Positions 24,018-31,618 of a stretch of 39,239 nt of DNA are shown here, one piece after another. The position numbers were made by a program, and so were the translations under genes. Numbering within the stretch: the first letter of the stretch is position 1; every line of letters starts with the position of its first letter. The stretch is from Paenibacillus sp. 598K (GTDB lineage: Bacteria > Bacillota > Bacilli > Paenibacillales > Paenibacillaceae), in assembly GCF_003851045.1 (NCBI RefSeq), contig NZ_BFBX01000028.1, positions 497 to 39,735 on the forward strand. The letters are read 5' to 3'. The notes under the pieces were generated by a model. The model did not search any database. It was not told the origin of the DNA and saw only the letters and a program-made list of their open reading frames with translations.

Positions 24018-25184
24018 TTACTCCACGCCCGCGAGCGCCAGCACCTGCTTCATCCGCGCTACCGCGAGCTCCGGCCGCTGCAGCAGCCCTGCCTGGTCGG
24101 CCAGCACGAACAGCTCGGAGAGGTGAGTGATCGAACGCATCCCCTCGGCGCCGCCGATCATCCGGAAGTGCGACTGATGTCCGTTCAGGTAAGCCATGAA
24201 CACGATTCCCGTCTTGTACGCATACGTCGGCCGCTGGAAAATATGCCGCGACAACGGCACTGTCGGCTCCAGGATCGCGTGGAACTGCTGCGCATTGCCC
24301 GCATCCAGCGCATGCAGCGCCGCTGCGGCGGCCGGCGCGATCGCGTCGAAGATGCCGAGCAGCGCGTGGCTGTAGCCCTGCTCGTCGCCATGGATCAGCT
24401 CGGCGTAGTTGAAGTCGTCGCCCGTGTACATCTTCACGCTCGCCGGCAAGCGGCGGCGCATGTGGATCTCCTTGTCCGCATCAAGCAACGAGATCTTGAT
24501 GCCGTCGACCTTGTCCGCATGCGCCTCGATGACGCGCAGACAGACATCCATCGCCTGGTCGAGGTCCTGATGACCCCAGTAGCCTGCCAGCGCCGGGTCG
24601 AACATGTCGCCCAGCCAATGCAGGATGACCGGCTCCTTCACTTGACTCAAGATCCGACCATACACATACTCGTAGTCCTCCGGCCCCTTGGCGCAGGCGG
24701 CGAGCGCCCGGCTCGCCATCAGGATGATGCGGCCGCCGACGCCCTCGACGAAGCTGCACTGCTCCTCGTAGGCGCGCAGCACGTCCTCGATCGTGTTGCC
24801 CGGCTGCGGCAACAGATGATCCGTGCCCGCGCCGCTGGCGACACGGCCTCCTACAGCTCTGGCCTCCTGCACCGAACGGCTGATCAGCTCCTGCGAGCGC
24901 TCCCAGCTCAGCCCCATGCCGCGCTGCGCCGTATCCATCGCCTCGGCCACGGCCAGGCCGAGCGACCAGAGGTGACGCCGATAGGCCAGCGTCCCCTCCC
25001 AGTCGATCTGCGCGTTGCTGCCAGGGTCGGTCCCGGCGAACGGATCGCAGACGACATGCGCCGCCGAGTAGGCGATCCGGCTCTCGAACGGTTTGCCCTG
25101 CGGTACCTCAAAGGCGCCCGGCCCTTGCAGCGTATAGTCCTTGAGCGCTCCGCCGACCTGCGGCAATCTGATAATGCTGCTCAT
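24018..25184 (-). CDS. DUF993 protein, dihydrodipicolinate-synthase-like
   Basis: This 388-residue protein matches the DUF993 group (often labelled dihydrodipicolinate synthase family). It shows RIAYSAAHVVCDPFAG near the start, GAGTDHLLP, VILHWLGDMFDP and DGIKISLLD, whose Lys is well placed to be a Schiff-base lysine as in DapA-type aldolases. This would suit cleavage or condensation of a keto-acid or keto-sugar, but no activity is claimed. The ATG is preceded by a GGAGG site, and 149 bases of structured DNA separate it from the upstream Gfo/Idh gene. Its neighbours, two Gfo/Idh enzymes and an isomerase-like barrel, place it in sugar or polyol breakdown. Confidence 0.8.
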   Translation of the reverse strand: MSSIIRLPQVGGALKDYTLQGPGAFEVPQGKPFESRIAYSAAHVVCDPFAGTDPGSNAQIDWEGTLAYRRHLWSLGLAVAEAMDTAQRGMGLSWERSQELISRSVQEARAVGGRVASGAGTDHLLPQPGNTIEDVLRAYEEQCSFVEGVGGRIILMASRALAACAKGPEDYEYVYGRILSQVKEPVILHWLGDMFDPALAGYWGHQDLDQAMDVCLRVIEAHADKVDGIKISLLDADKEIHMRRRLPASVKMYTGDDFNYAELIHGDEQGYSHALLGIFDAIAPAAAAALHALDAGNAQQFHAILEPTVPLSRHIFQRPTYAYKTGIVFMAYLNGHQSHFRMIGGAEGMRSITHLSELFVLADQAGLLQRPELAVARMKQVLALAGVE

Positions 25185-25212
25185 ATGGTCGCCCTCCTAA
25201 AAGTTTTCCGAA

Positions 25213-25274
25213 GGAAACTCGCTTCGCTAGGTGAAGCGGGTATGCCGCTTGTGCGGCTTACCAAGTTTCATTCC
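25213..25274. repeat. Dispersed hairpin element, copy b: three-way junction
   Basis: An outer stem GAAACT/AGTTTC (25214-25219 with 25264-25269) encloses two hairpins: CGCTTC/GAAGCG (25220-25238) and GGTA-GCCGC/GCGGC-TACC with a TTGT loop (25239-25262). Only one base (25263) is unpaired at the junction. The second hairpin and the TTTCATTCC tail match the elements at 5837 and 29481. It lies within the four-enzyme block and would be transcribed with it. Confidence 0.7.
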
Positions 25275-25278
25275 AGTG

Positions 25279-25322
25279 AAATCCAAGTCAAGGCTGTGTG
25301 AACGTCAGCCTCGCTTGGATTT
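25279..25322. repeat. Long hairpin adjoining element b
   Basis: AAATCCAAG-TCA-AGGCTG pairs with CAGCCT-CG-CTTGGATTT: 15 base pairs, a small internal loop and a 9-base terminal loop. No T run follows on the minus strand. It lies 11 bases before the stop codon of the Gfo/Idh gene on the plus-strand map, that is just downstream of that gene. Confidence 0.65.
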
Positions 25323-25333
25323 GAAGCATATGC

Positions 25334-26485
25334 TTAAAGTTTCAGTTCCGGTACGTCGATCCAGCGGCGCTCCTGCCACGACTGCATGCCCAGATCGGAC
25401 AGCTGCGTGCCTTTGGCCCCTTCGAGCAGGTCCCACGGGAACGGGCTGTCGGTGACGATATGTTTCAGGAAAAGTTCCCATTGTACTTTAAAGCCATTGT
25501 CGAACAGTTGGTTGTCCGGTACCTCTTCCCACTGCTCGCGGAAGTTGAACGGATTTTCGATATCCGGGTTCCAGACCGGCTTGCACGTATTGACGCGATG
25601 CTGCGTCTTGCAGTCGCGCAGACCCGCGACCGCGCTGCCCTCGGTGCCGTCGACCTGGATCGTCAGCAGATCCTCGCGATTGACGCGGACCGCCCACGAG
25701 GAGTTGGCCTGGACGACGATGCCGCCCTCCAGCTCGAACGTCGCGTACGCCGCATCGTCAGCGGTACAGGCATAAGCTTCGCCGTTCTCGTCGATCCGCT
25801 GCGGGATATGCGTCACGCCCAGACAGGAGACCGAGCGGACTTCGCCGAACAGATTATCCAGCACGTAGCGCCAGTGCGCGAACATATCGACGATGATGCC
25901 GCCGCCGTCCTCGGCGCGATAGTTCCACGAAGGACGCTGCCCCGGCTGCCAGTCGCCCTCGAATACCCAGTAGCCGAACTCCATGCGCACGGAGAGGATT
26001 TTGCCAAAGAAGCCCGAGTCGACCAGACGCTTCAGCTTCATCAGACCTGGCAGGAACAGCTTGTCCTGGACGACGCCGTTCTTCACGCCCGCTGCCTTGG
26101 CGATCCGCGCCAGCTCCAGCGACTCCTCCAGACCAGCGGCCGTCGGCTTCTCGCAGTAGATATGCTTGCCGGCTGCGATCGCCTTGCGGATGCTCTCGGC
26201 GCGGAAGTTCGTCATCTGCGCGTCGAAATAGATCACATTGTGCGCATCCGCCAGCGCCGCATCGACATCGGTGCTCCAGCGCGTCAGGCCGAACCGCTCG
26301 GCGAGCGCCTTCACCTTATGCTCCTGACGGCCGACGAGGATCGGGTCCGGCATGATGATATCGCCATTGGCCAGCTTGACGCCCCCCTGCTCGCGGATCG
26401 CCATGATCGAGCGGATCAAGTGCTGGTTAGTCCCCATACGTCCGGTTACGCCGTTCATAATAATGCCGATCTGATGTGTTGTCAT
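25334..26485 (-). CDS. Gfo/Idh/MocA-family oxidoreductase (first of two)
   Basis: This 383-residue NAD(P)-dependent dehydrogenase is the first gene of the catabolic block. The Rossmann loop is GVTGRMG (12-18), the family EKP motif is at 112-114 (YCEKPTAAG), and GGGIIVDMFAHWRYVLDNLFG supplies the usual active-site Asp and His. An insert around residues 30-50 (EQGGVKLANGDIIMPDPI) is unlike short inositol dehydrogenases. A GAGAGGAG site precedes the ATG. Together with the second Gfo/Idh enzyme it could form an oxidise-then-reduce pair. Substrate unknown. Confidence 0.85.
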   Translation of the reverse strand: MTTHQIGIIMNGVTGRMGTNQHLIRSIMAIREQGGVKLANGDIIMPDPILVGRQEHKVKALAERFGLTRWSTDVDAALADAHNVIYFDAQMTNFRAESIRKAIAAGKHIYCEKPTAAGLEESLELARIAKAAGVKNGVVQDKLFLPGLMKLKRLVDSGFFGKILSVRMEFGYWVFEGDWQPGQRPSWNYRAEDGGGIIVDMFAHWRYVLDNLFGEVRSVSCLGVTHIPQRIDENGEAYACTADDAAYATFELEGGIVVQANSSWAVRVNREDLLTIQVDGTEGSAVAGLRDCKTQHRVNTCKPVWNPDIENPFNFREQWEEVPDNQLFDNGFKVQWELFLKHIVTDSPFPWDLLEGAKGTQLSDLGMQSWQERRWIDVPELKL

Positions 26486-26544
26486 CGGTCAATCTCCTCT
26501 CGTAATTCCAGTAGTGGATGCCCCTCTGCGGAGCGATTGACCTT

Positions 26545-26574
26545 ATCATACCGCCGCCGCCCGACTTCTGTCTT
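26545..26574 (-). promoter_or_regulatory. Possible promoter of the four-enzyme block
   Basis: A good -10 TATGAT (26545-26550) has a weak AAGACA (26569-26574) 18 bases upstream on the minus strand. The GC-rich spacer and poor -35 suggest activator dependence. Confidence 0.3.
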
Positions 26575-26659
26575 ACGAGTTTAGGAAGCGCATTCTTATT
26601 TTCGGAAACGACAAATAACCCCCACCTGGCGGCAGGCGCGAGCGTGAGGTAAGCTGGGA

Positions 26660-26676
26660 TTAGAAATTCTTTCTAA
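26660..26676. promoter_or_regulatory. Perfect palindrome before the MFS exporter
   Basis: TTAGAAA-TTC-TTTCTAA lies 7 bases before the ribosome site of the exporter. Its position fits an operator or a small leader hairpin. No regulator gene is adjacent. Confidence 0.45.
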
Positions 26677-26693
26677 ATTTTCCGAGGTGAAAA

Positions 26694-27923
26694 ATGAAGA
26701 ATTGGAAAAAATCATCTCTCCTCCTGTTTGGGCTTGGATTTTCTGTATTAGGCAACTGGATTTATTTTGTCGCCATCAATATTATCGTGTTGGATATGAC
26801 CGGTTCCCCCGCAGCAATCGCTGGGTTATTTGTCCTTCGTCCCCTTGCTATGTTGATAACGAATCTTTGGTCTGGAAGTATGATTGACCGCGTGAATGTC
26901 CGTCACTTAATGATCGTGGTAGACATCATCAGAGGTATACTCATTTTGGGCATCCTCTTTCTTTCGTCCGTTTGGAGTATATATGTGCTCGTATTTATCA
27001 TCAATGTGTTTGGCGCCTTTTTCGGTCCAAGTTCATCCGTCTACATTACGAAAGCAATCCCCGGTGAAGATAAACAACGCTTTAACTCCATGATGAGCAT
27101 GATTAACTCGAGCGCCTTTTTGACAGGACCCGCGATTTCCGGTTTGCTGATCGCGAATGTCGGGGTGCATGTATGTATCATCATTAACGGTGTCAGCTTT
27201 ATTGTGTGCGCCATCGCGATTTTCTTTTTGCCGGATGTTGACTCCAATTCCAGGAACGTTCGTGCCCCTTTATCATTAAAAATGATTATCAGTGATCTTA
27301 GATTGGTAATAGACTTTTCTAAGACGGCTCGCTTTTTCATCGTTGTCTATCTGCTATTTCAAGCCTCCATGCTTATCGTCTATGCCATTGATTCACAAGA
27401 GGTCGCCTTTATCCGAATCCATCTAGATCTTACCGAAGTCGATTATGGTTACATCATCAGTGTTACTGGCGTTGGCTCGTTGGTTGGTTCCTCCATCGCC
27501 GCGTTGGTTGCCAAGAAAGTCCACTATCGTTGGTACTTAGGACTTGGGTTATTATTAGGCACCGTCTTCTATATTGCTTTTTACGCTTCCTTTAATTTCC
27601 TGACGGCGGCAGCCTCGTTCACCCTGTTGGGCTTTTTCATGGCCTTCTCAGGATCGGGATTCACTACGTTCTTCCAGAAATGCGTCCCTGCTGATATCAT
27701 GGGCAGATTCTCAAGCGTTGCGGATATGTCCCTTGGGATTGTGCAGATCTTGCTTACGATTCTAGTGGGTGTCCTGGCTGATGTGATTAGTTTGCAGCTT
27801 TCTTGTCTTCTCTTTGCAGGGCTCGCATTTATAGGTTCCGTGATGGTTTGCTTTAAGGTGCTTCCATCATCGAGATCAGTTTTTTTCCACGCGCGGGATA
27901 AGGAACAACATTCGTCTCTATAA
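26694..27923 (+). CDS. MFS exporter, multidrug/enterobactin-exporter (MFS_3) type
   Basis: This 409-residue transporter has about 12 membrane segments, beginning LLLFGLGFSVLGNWIYFVAINIIVL. The A-motif-like loop GSMIDRVNVRHLM lies between segments 2 and 3, and AFFGPSSSVYITKAIP in segment 4 is typical of the EntS-like drug and siderophore exporters. A GAGGTG site precedes the ATG. The gene is clearly richer in A and T than its neighbours and uses AT-ending codons, so it was probably acquired separately. It interrupts two sugar-related blocks and points away from the Gfo/Idh operon. The substrate cannot be told. Confidence 0.85.
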   Translation: MKNWKKSSLLLFGLGFSVLGNWIYFVAINIIVLDMTGSPAAIAGLFVLRPLAMLITNLWSGSMIDRVNVRHLMIVVDIIRGILILGILFLSSVWSIYVLVFIINVFGAFFGPSSSVYITKAIPGEDKQRFNSMMSMINSSAFLTGPAISGLLIANVGVHVCIIINGVSFIVCAIAIFFLPDVDSNSRNVRAPLSLKMIISDLRLVIDFSKTARFFIVVYLLFQASMLIVYAIDSQEVAFIRIHLDLTEVDYGYIISVTGVGSLVGSSIAALVAKKVHYRWYLGLGLLLGTVFYIAFYASFNFLTAAASFTLLGFFMAFSGSGFTTFFQKCVPADIMGRFSSVADMSLGIVQILLTILVGVLADVISLQLSCLLFAGLAFIGSVMVCFKVLPSSRSVFFHARDKEQHSSL

Positions 27924-27935
27924 CAAAGGGGTCCG

Positions 27936-28442
27936 TTACGAGCCTCGCGCCATCAAGCGCAAGCTGGCGAGCGTATCCTCGTAGCTGCGATATGTACCTG
28001 CTATCTTGGTCAGCAGCCACTGTTCGTGCTGCGGACGATAATGTACGGTTACGGCATTGGGCCACAGGTAGACCCGCTCCTCCACCATCTCGAATCGATG
28101 CAGCGACACGCCGCATTCCACTGCCCACTGCTCCAAGGTCTGCGCGGTCAACACCCTGCCTGCGGCAACAATGACGTCGTCCGTAACATCCCATACGTCG
28201 ATGCTGTCGAATAACTGTCCGCTGCCCTGCTGCTGCATGGTCACATTGACAGCAAAGCCTTCATAGTTAAAGGTCAGCACCTCCAGTCCACCATCACGCC
28301 ACACTTCATCGGCCTGCGCGACCGCCTGTCCCGGCGTCAGCCAGAGGTCGGTTGGCAGACAGCGCGCCAGCGTGCCGCCTTGCACATACGTCTCCAGCGA
28401 TAGCGAGCGGAGCGCTTCCTTCATCGTTAGGTTTCGGTCCAT
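27936..28442 (-). CDS. Unrecognised 168-residue cytoplasmic protein
   Basis: No family is recognised. The protein is soluble, with no signal peptide or membrane segment, and rich in Trp and in beta-prone stretches (GLEVLTFNYEGFAVNVTMQQ, RVYLWPNAVTVHYRPQHEQWLLTKI). The ATG at 28442 is chosen for the AAGGTG five bases upstream; the frame runs 56 codons further but that part has no protein-like character. Its stop is 13 bases from that of the convergent MFS gene. It is divergent from an AraC regulator across a 197-base gap, so that regulator may control it. Coding is supported by GC-rich third positions like those of neighbouring genes. Confidence 0.6.
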   Translation of the reverse strand: MDRNLTMKEALRSLSLETYVQGGTLARCLPTDLWLTPGQAVAQADEVWRDGGLEVLTFNYEGFAVNVTMQQQGSGQLFDSIDVWDVTDDVIVAAGRVLTAQTLEQWAVECGVSLHRFEMVEERVYLWPNAVTVHYRPQHEQWLLTKIAGTYRSYEDTLASLRLMARGS

Positions 28443-28639
28443 CCGTTCACCTTGCTTTCTCTGGATTCCCTTACAGGCTTCCTCTTCAACAATACATCCG
28501 ATCTTGAACATACACGCGATGCTGCCGTTCGTCAACGCAGCAGGCATGTTCAGCGGGTCTCGAATAGTGTACGATGGTAGGGACGAAGCGTGGCTGCAAG
28601 CCGCCTTCAAGACGAGGTCGAAGCGAGGTGTGGAATGCC

Positions 28640-29476
28640 ATGCTGTTGGAGATCGAGACGTACGGGCATGACATCTATCTATATGAGAAGAAGCATTCGC
28701 AGAAGTATGAATTCGCGGATCATTATCATGATATCCATCAGATCGTCTATGCGCTGGAGGGGACGGGCACGGTCGCCATCGAGGGGCGGCAGCATACGAT
28801 CAGTCCGGGACGTGCCGCCATCATGACGCCGGGTACGGTGCACTCAATCCGCTCCGAGTCGAAGCTCACCCTGCTCGTCGTCGCGCTCGCCGACCAGACC
28901 TTCCTGGCGAGCGAGCTGGCCGGGCGTGTCTTCCAGCGCTCGCGGGTCGTCTCGCTGTCTGCGCATCTGGACAATGAGATTCGCCGTCTGCTGCGGACGA
29001 TGCTGTTCGAGCAGGCGCGGCAGCCGGAGTTTTACACGGTTGCCTTGAGCTGCCATCTGACGGAAATCTGCCTGATCTTCCATCGCACGCTGCAGACGGA
29101 GGAGCCGCCAGTCGATCTCAACTATGTGCGCGCCGAGAGCATCCGCGACTACATCGATACGTACTTCTACGATATCAGCAACCTGACGAGCGACATCGCC
29201 AGCAAGCTGGGCATCAGCTCGCGGCACGCCGACAACATATTCAAGGAATATTACCATGTCACGCCGCGCAAATATTTGGCCGAGGTACGGATCGAGCACT
29301 CGCGCAAGCAGCTTGCGGAGACGGACAAGGACATCGTGACGATCTGCTTCGAGGCCGGGTACGAGAACCTGTCGACCTTTTACCGCCTCTTCAAAAACGC
29401 CACGGGGCTCTCGCCCAACAAATATCGCCAAACGTACAATGAGCAATTCCATGCCGAGCAGCAGATGTCGCCGTGA
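28640..29476 (+). CDS. AraC-family regulator with cupin sensor domain
   Basis: This 278-residue regulator has an N-terminal cupin barrel (about 1-130; HYHDIHQIVYALEGTGTVAIEG, PGRAAIMTPGTVHSI) that should bind a small ligand, and a C-terminal AraC DNA-binding domain with two helix-turn-helix units (ISNLTSDIASKLGISSRHADNIF; DIVTICFEAGYENLSTFYRLF). The frame is open 22 codons upstream, but the ATG at 28640, with GAGGTG 11 bases before it, starts where the cupin begins. The nearest target candidates are the divergent unrecognised gene and, beyond the MFS insertion, the four-enzyme block. Neither is proven. Confidence 0.85.
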   Translation: MLLEIETYGHDIYLYEKKHSQKYEFADHYHDIHQIVYALEGTGTVAIEGRQHTISPGRAAIMTPGTVHSIRSESKLTLLVVALADQTFLASELAGRVFQRSRVVSLSAHLDNEIRRLLRTMLFEQARQPEFYTVALSCHLTEICLIFHRTLQTEEPPVDLNYVRAESIRDYIDTYFYDISNLTSDIASKLGISSRHADNIFKEYYHVTPRKYLAEVRIEHSRKQLAETDKDIVTICFEAGYENLSTFYRLFKNATGLSPNKYRQTYNEQFHAEQQMSP

Positions 29477-29480
29477 TGCA

Positions 29481-29560
29481 AGGTGAAGCGGCACATCGCA
29501 GAGCGATGCGCCACGGCTGTCGCCGTCCTTTTGAGCGGGACAGTCAGTTTCATTCCGCTA
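29481..29560. repeat. Dispersed hairpin element, copy c
   Basis: GGTGAAGCGGC, the hairpin ATCGC-AGA-GCGAT with outer GGC/GCC, an inserted ACGGC/GCCGT hairpin, and finally AGTTTCATTCCGCT follow in the same order as in copies a and b. It begins 5 bases after the AraC stop codon. Confidence 0.6.
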
Positions 29561-29567
29561 AAATCAT

Positions 29568-29609
29568 TAACGCCGCAGCCGGTCGGGAAAGCTCGACCAG
29601 GTGCGGCGT
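29568..29609. terminator. Terminator hairpin between AraC and DUF6526 genes
   Basis: AACGCCGCA pairs with TGCGGCGTT, with an inner GGTCG/CGACC stem. It separates two convergent genes and is followed by TTCTTCG on the plus strand, so it probably serves both. Confidence 0.7.
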
Positions 29610-29616
29610 TCTTCGC

Positions 29617-30060
29617 CTAGATGCGCATCGTATCGTCCCGCCACTGGCTAATCCGCTCGCGGATCGCTGCCGGCTCCAGACTCTCCTCCACGGCTTGCTC
29701 GCACAACGCAGGGAACTCCTCGTCTCCAGCATTGCGAAGCGCAATGATCTGCCGCACACTGAGCCGTTCGTCGAGCTGTCGACCGGTGAGGCGGTAGTGG
29801 CGGAATTGCTCCTCGATCCGCACGATCCGATCCTGCGTCTTGGTCGCATAACGCCGCATCCGCATCAGCGCGAATACAAGCGCCAACGCAAAGCCGACGA
29901 CCAGCAGCGCCAGCCCGTCATCGCCGTCCGCCCGAGCGGTACGGATCAGCAGCAGCACGGAGCAGACGAGCAGCACAAGCGCCAGCGGCAACGTTACGAA
30001 GTGATACGGCCAGTCGAAACGCAAAAATGTCGACGTCTTCGGTTGCTTCATACTCATCAT
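29617..30060 (-). CDS. DUF6526-like small membrane protein
   Basis: This 147-residue protein has two membrane segments (FVTLPLALVLLVCSVLLLI, about 21-39, and GLALLVVGFALALVFALM, about 49-66) and a cytoplasmic helical tail. The tail ends in QIIALRNAGDEEFPALCEQAV...IRERISQWRDDTMRI, the pattern of DUF6526 proteins, whose function is unknown. AGGGGG lies upstream of two adjacent ATGs; the first is used. It stands alone between two regulators of the AraC family and shows no link to sugar genes. Confidence 0.75.
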   Translation of the reverse strand: MMSMKQPKTSTFLRFDWPYHFVTLPLALVLLVCSVLLLIRTARADGDDGLALLVVGFALALVFALMRMRRYATKTQDRIVRIEEQFRHYRLTGRQLDERLSVRQIIALRNAGDEEFPALCEQAVEESLEPAAIRERISQWRDDTMRI

Positions 30061-30243
30061 GGAACCCCCTATTCATCGTCACAGCCCTCTCACATCCACC
30101 AAAGCCTTTGCCCCTGATTACCCGCATCGCCGACTAGCGCACCATGAGAGCTGCGCAAGCGGGCTGCTTCTCCGCTCCTCGCCTCACGGGGAAGGTCGCA
30201 CGCGATGTCCCGATACTCGCTTGCAGGGAGCGACCACACGCAT

Positions 30244-31092
30244 CTACGTCCGATGCTCGCGGCGATATTGTCCCGGCGTCATGCCGGTCTTGCGCTTGAA
30301 CAAGGCGTGGAAGTGCTTCAGATCCTGGTAGCCGACGGACCGGGCGATCTCCGGTATCGTCTGGTTCGTCTCGCGCAGCCGCTGGCAGCAGATATGGATC
30401 TTGCTGTTATGCACATAGGTCTTGAAGGGCACGCCTGCCAGCGTCTTCACCTGACGCTGCGTATGCCGCTCGCTCCAGCCAAGCGTCGCAGCCGCCCAAG
30501 CGAGCGAGTAGTTGCCCTCGGGATGCAGCGCGATCCGATCCAGCAGCTCCTGCAGAGCCTGGGCAGAACGGACGGCGGGCGTGTCGGCAGACAATCGGCG
30601 ATGCAGCAGGATCATCAGCTTGGCCCATTCGCTCTGTACCCATAGCCGATACCCGGGCTGGCGGCCGAGGAACTCGCGCAGCATCGGCTCGAGCAACTGC
30701 GCGAACTCGGCTCCCTGCTCCCGCAGATGCCGCCAGGCCGTCTCCTCCCGCATCCCGTGGACCGCCGCCTCCTCAGCGCTCACCCGCTCGAACGCCGCCT
30801 CCTGGAACAGGCAATTGTACACGATCAACGGCTCGCTCCCCCTCGCAGCCGCCGGCCGGAACACATGCGAGACGCCAAGCGGAATCCAAAACAGATCGCC
30901 GCGCCGCACCGGCAGCACCTGCTCGCCGATCCGATGATAGCCGTGTCCCTCCGCCACGTAGTTGATCTCATAGAAGTCATGCGTATGCTCCAGCAGCTCA
31001 AACGACTCCTCGATCCGGTTCACAAAAAACGGGAAGCCCGGCTTGAAAAATAAGCTCCCCGGCGTCTGCTCGATGGTGCGGCTTGCCTTCAT
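30244..31092 (-). CDS. AraC-family regulator with cupin sensor domain
   Basis: This 282-residue regulator has an N-terminal cupin (EHTHDFYEINYVAEGHGYHRIGEQVLPVRRGDLFWIPLGVSHVF) and a C-terminal AraC domain (YSLAWAAATLGWSERHTQRQV; QTIPEIARSVGYQDLKHFHALFKRKTGMTPGQYRR). The ATG at 31092 is supported by GGAGGG 8 bases upstream; 18 further open codons upstream lack such a site. The sulfatase gene, 526 bases upstream in the same direction, is the nearest sugar-related gene, but a two-component system on the far side is the more likely regulator there. Target unknown. Confidence 0.85.
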   Translation of the reverse strand: MKASRTIEQTPGSLFFKPGFPFFVNRIEESFELLEHTHDFYEINYVAEGHGYHRIGEQVLPVRRGDLFWIPLGVSHVFRPAAARGSEPLIVYNCLFQEAAFERVSAEEAAVHGMREETAWRHLREQGAEFAQLLEPMLREFLGRQPGYRLWVQSEWAKLMILLHRRLSADTPAVRSAQALQELLDRIALHPEGNYSLAWAAATLGWSERHTQRQVKTLAGVPFKTYVHNSKIHICCQRLRETNQTIPEIARSVGYQDLKHFHALFKRKTGMTPGQYRREHRT

Positions 31093-31256
31093 GATGCGCC
31101 CTCCTTCCTCTGCTGGGATGTGACAGGTTGTTAATTGGCGCTGCATCCTATACTCTGCGCCCTACACTCACGCGGCACGCCTCGCTCTATGCTCTGCGCT
31201 CGCTCCGCACTCTGTACCCTGCACGCTGCCCCTGCGTTCACTTTTCCTGTATTCTT

Positions 31257-31438
31257 TAACGCTCGCCACGGCGCTTATTGGCCGCTTTTTTCGTCATTAT
31301 CAACTCTAATGCTCGCCCTAGCGCTTATTTTGCAGTACAAGCCTATTTTTCGCCATTTTCGAGAAAATAAGCTCGCTGGCGAGCGTTAGGATGCTGGAAC
31401 GCCATTTTGGGCGTAAATAAGTTCGAGGGCGAGCGTTA
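31257..31438. repeat. Cluster of four TAACGCTCGCC repeats, two direct and two inverted
   Basis: The motif TAAYGCTCGCC followed 5-7 bases later by CTTATT starts at 31257 and 31307 on the plus strand and is inverted at 31364-31388 and 31415-31438. Within each pair the pitch is 50 bases. The inner two copies (31307-31331 and 31364-31388) could form a stem of about 25 bp, the outer two another. ATGGCG lies between the inverted copies as well. Confidence 0.75.
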
Positions 31439-31525
31439 GAGCCCAAGTCAAAGACCGAGTTAGTAACCTCAGCAGCAAGCGTAACCTATAGCGACTATGT
31501 GATGGCTACGATCAAAAATCAAGAA

Positions 31526-31547
31526 GGCTCCCCGACGACGGGGAGCC
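31526..31547 (-). terminator. Rho-independent terminator of the sulfatase operon
   Basis: GGCTCCCCG pairs perfectly with CGGGGAGCC around a 4-base loop; TTCTTGATTTTT follows on the minus strand. It lies about 70 bases after the sulfatase stop. Confidence 0.85.
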
Positions 31548-31618
31548 GCATCTATGCCTATAGTCGAGCAAAAACATGCTGCCGTCAAGCCCCACTGGCG
31601 GCCCAGGCGCAGGCCCGC

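Larger units (their letters stand above)
31093..31618. other. 526-base gene-free stretch upstream of AraC gene
   Basis: It holds the inverted-repeat cluster at 31257-31438 and the sulfatase terminator at 31526. Around 31145-31230 the strand is rich in CGCTC/CTCTG microrepeats. No open frame of convincing coding quality is seen. Confidence 0.65.

Noticed and set aside
25213..25274. tRNA gene
   Set aside because: The multi-stem fold recalls a cloverleaf, but there is no acceptor stem with CCA, no TTCRANY loop and no anticodon arm of the right size.
24123..25301. 392-codon plus-strand frame opposite DUF993
   Set aside because: Antisense shadow; low-complexity Arg/His/Leu product, no ribosome site.
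25279..25322. Intrinsic terminator after the first Gfo/Idh gene
   Set aside because: The stem is strong, but no T run follows on the transcribed strand and the downstream genes lack another clear promoter.
27853..28194. 113-codon minus-strand frame
   Set aside because: It overlaps the MFS and unrecognised genes in another frame and has no ribosome site.
30205..30645. 146-codon plus-strand frame
   Set aside because: Antisense shadow of the AraC gene at 30244-31092.
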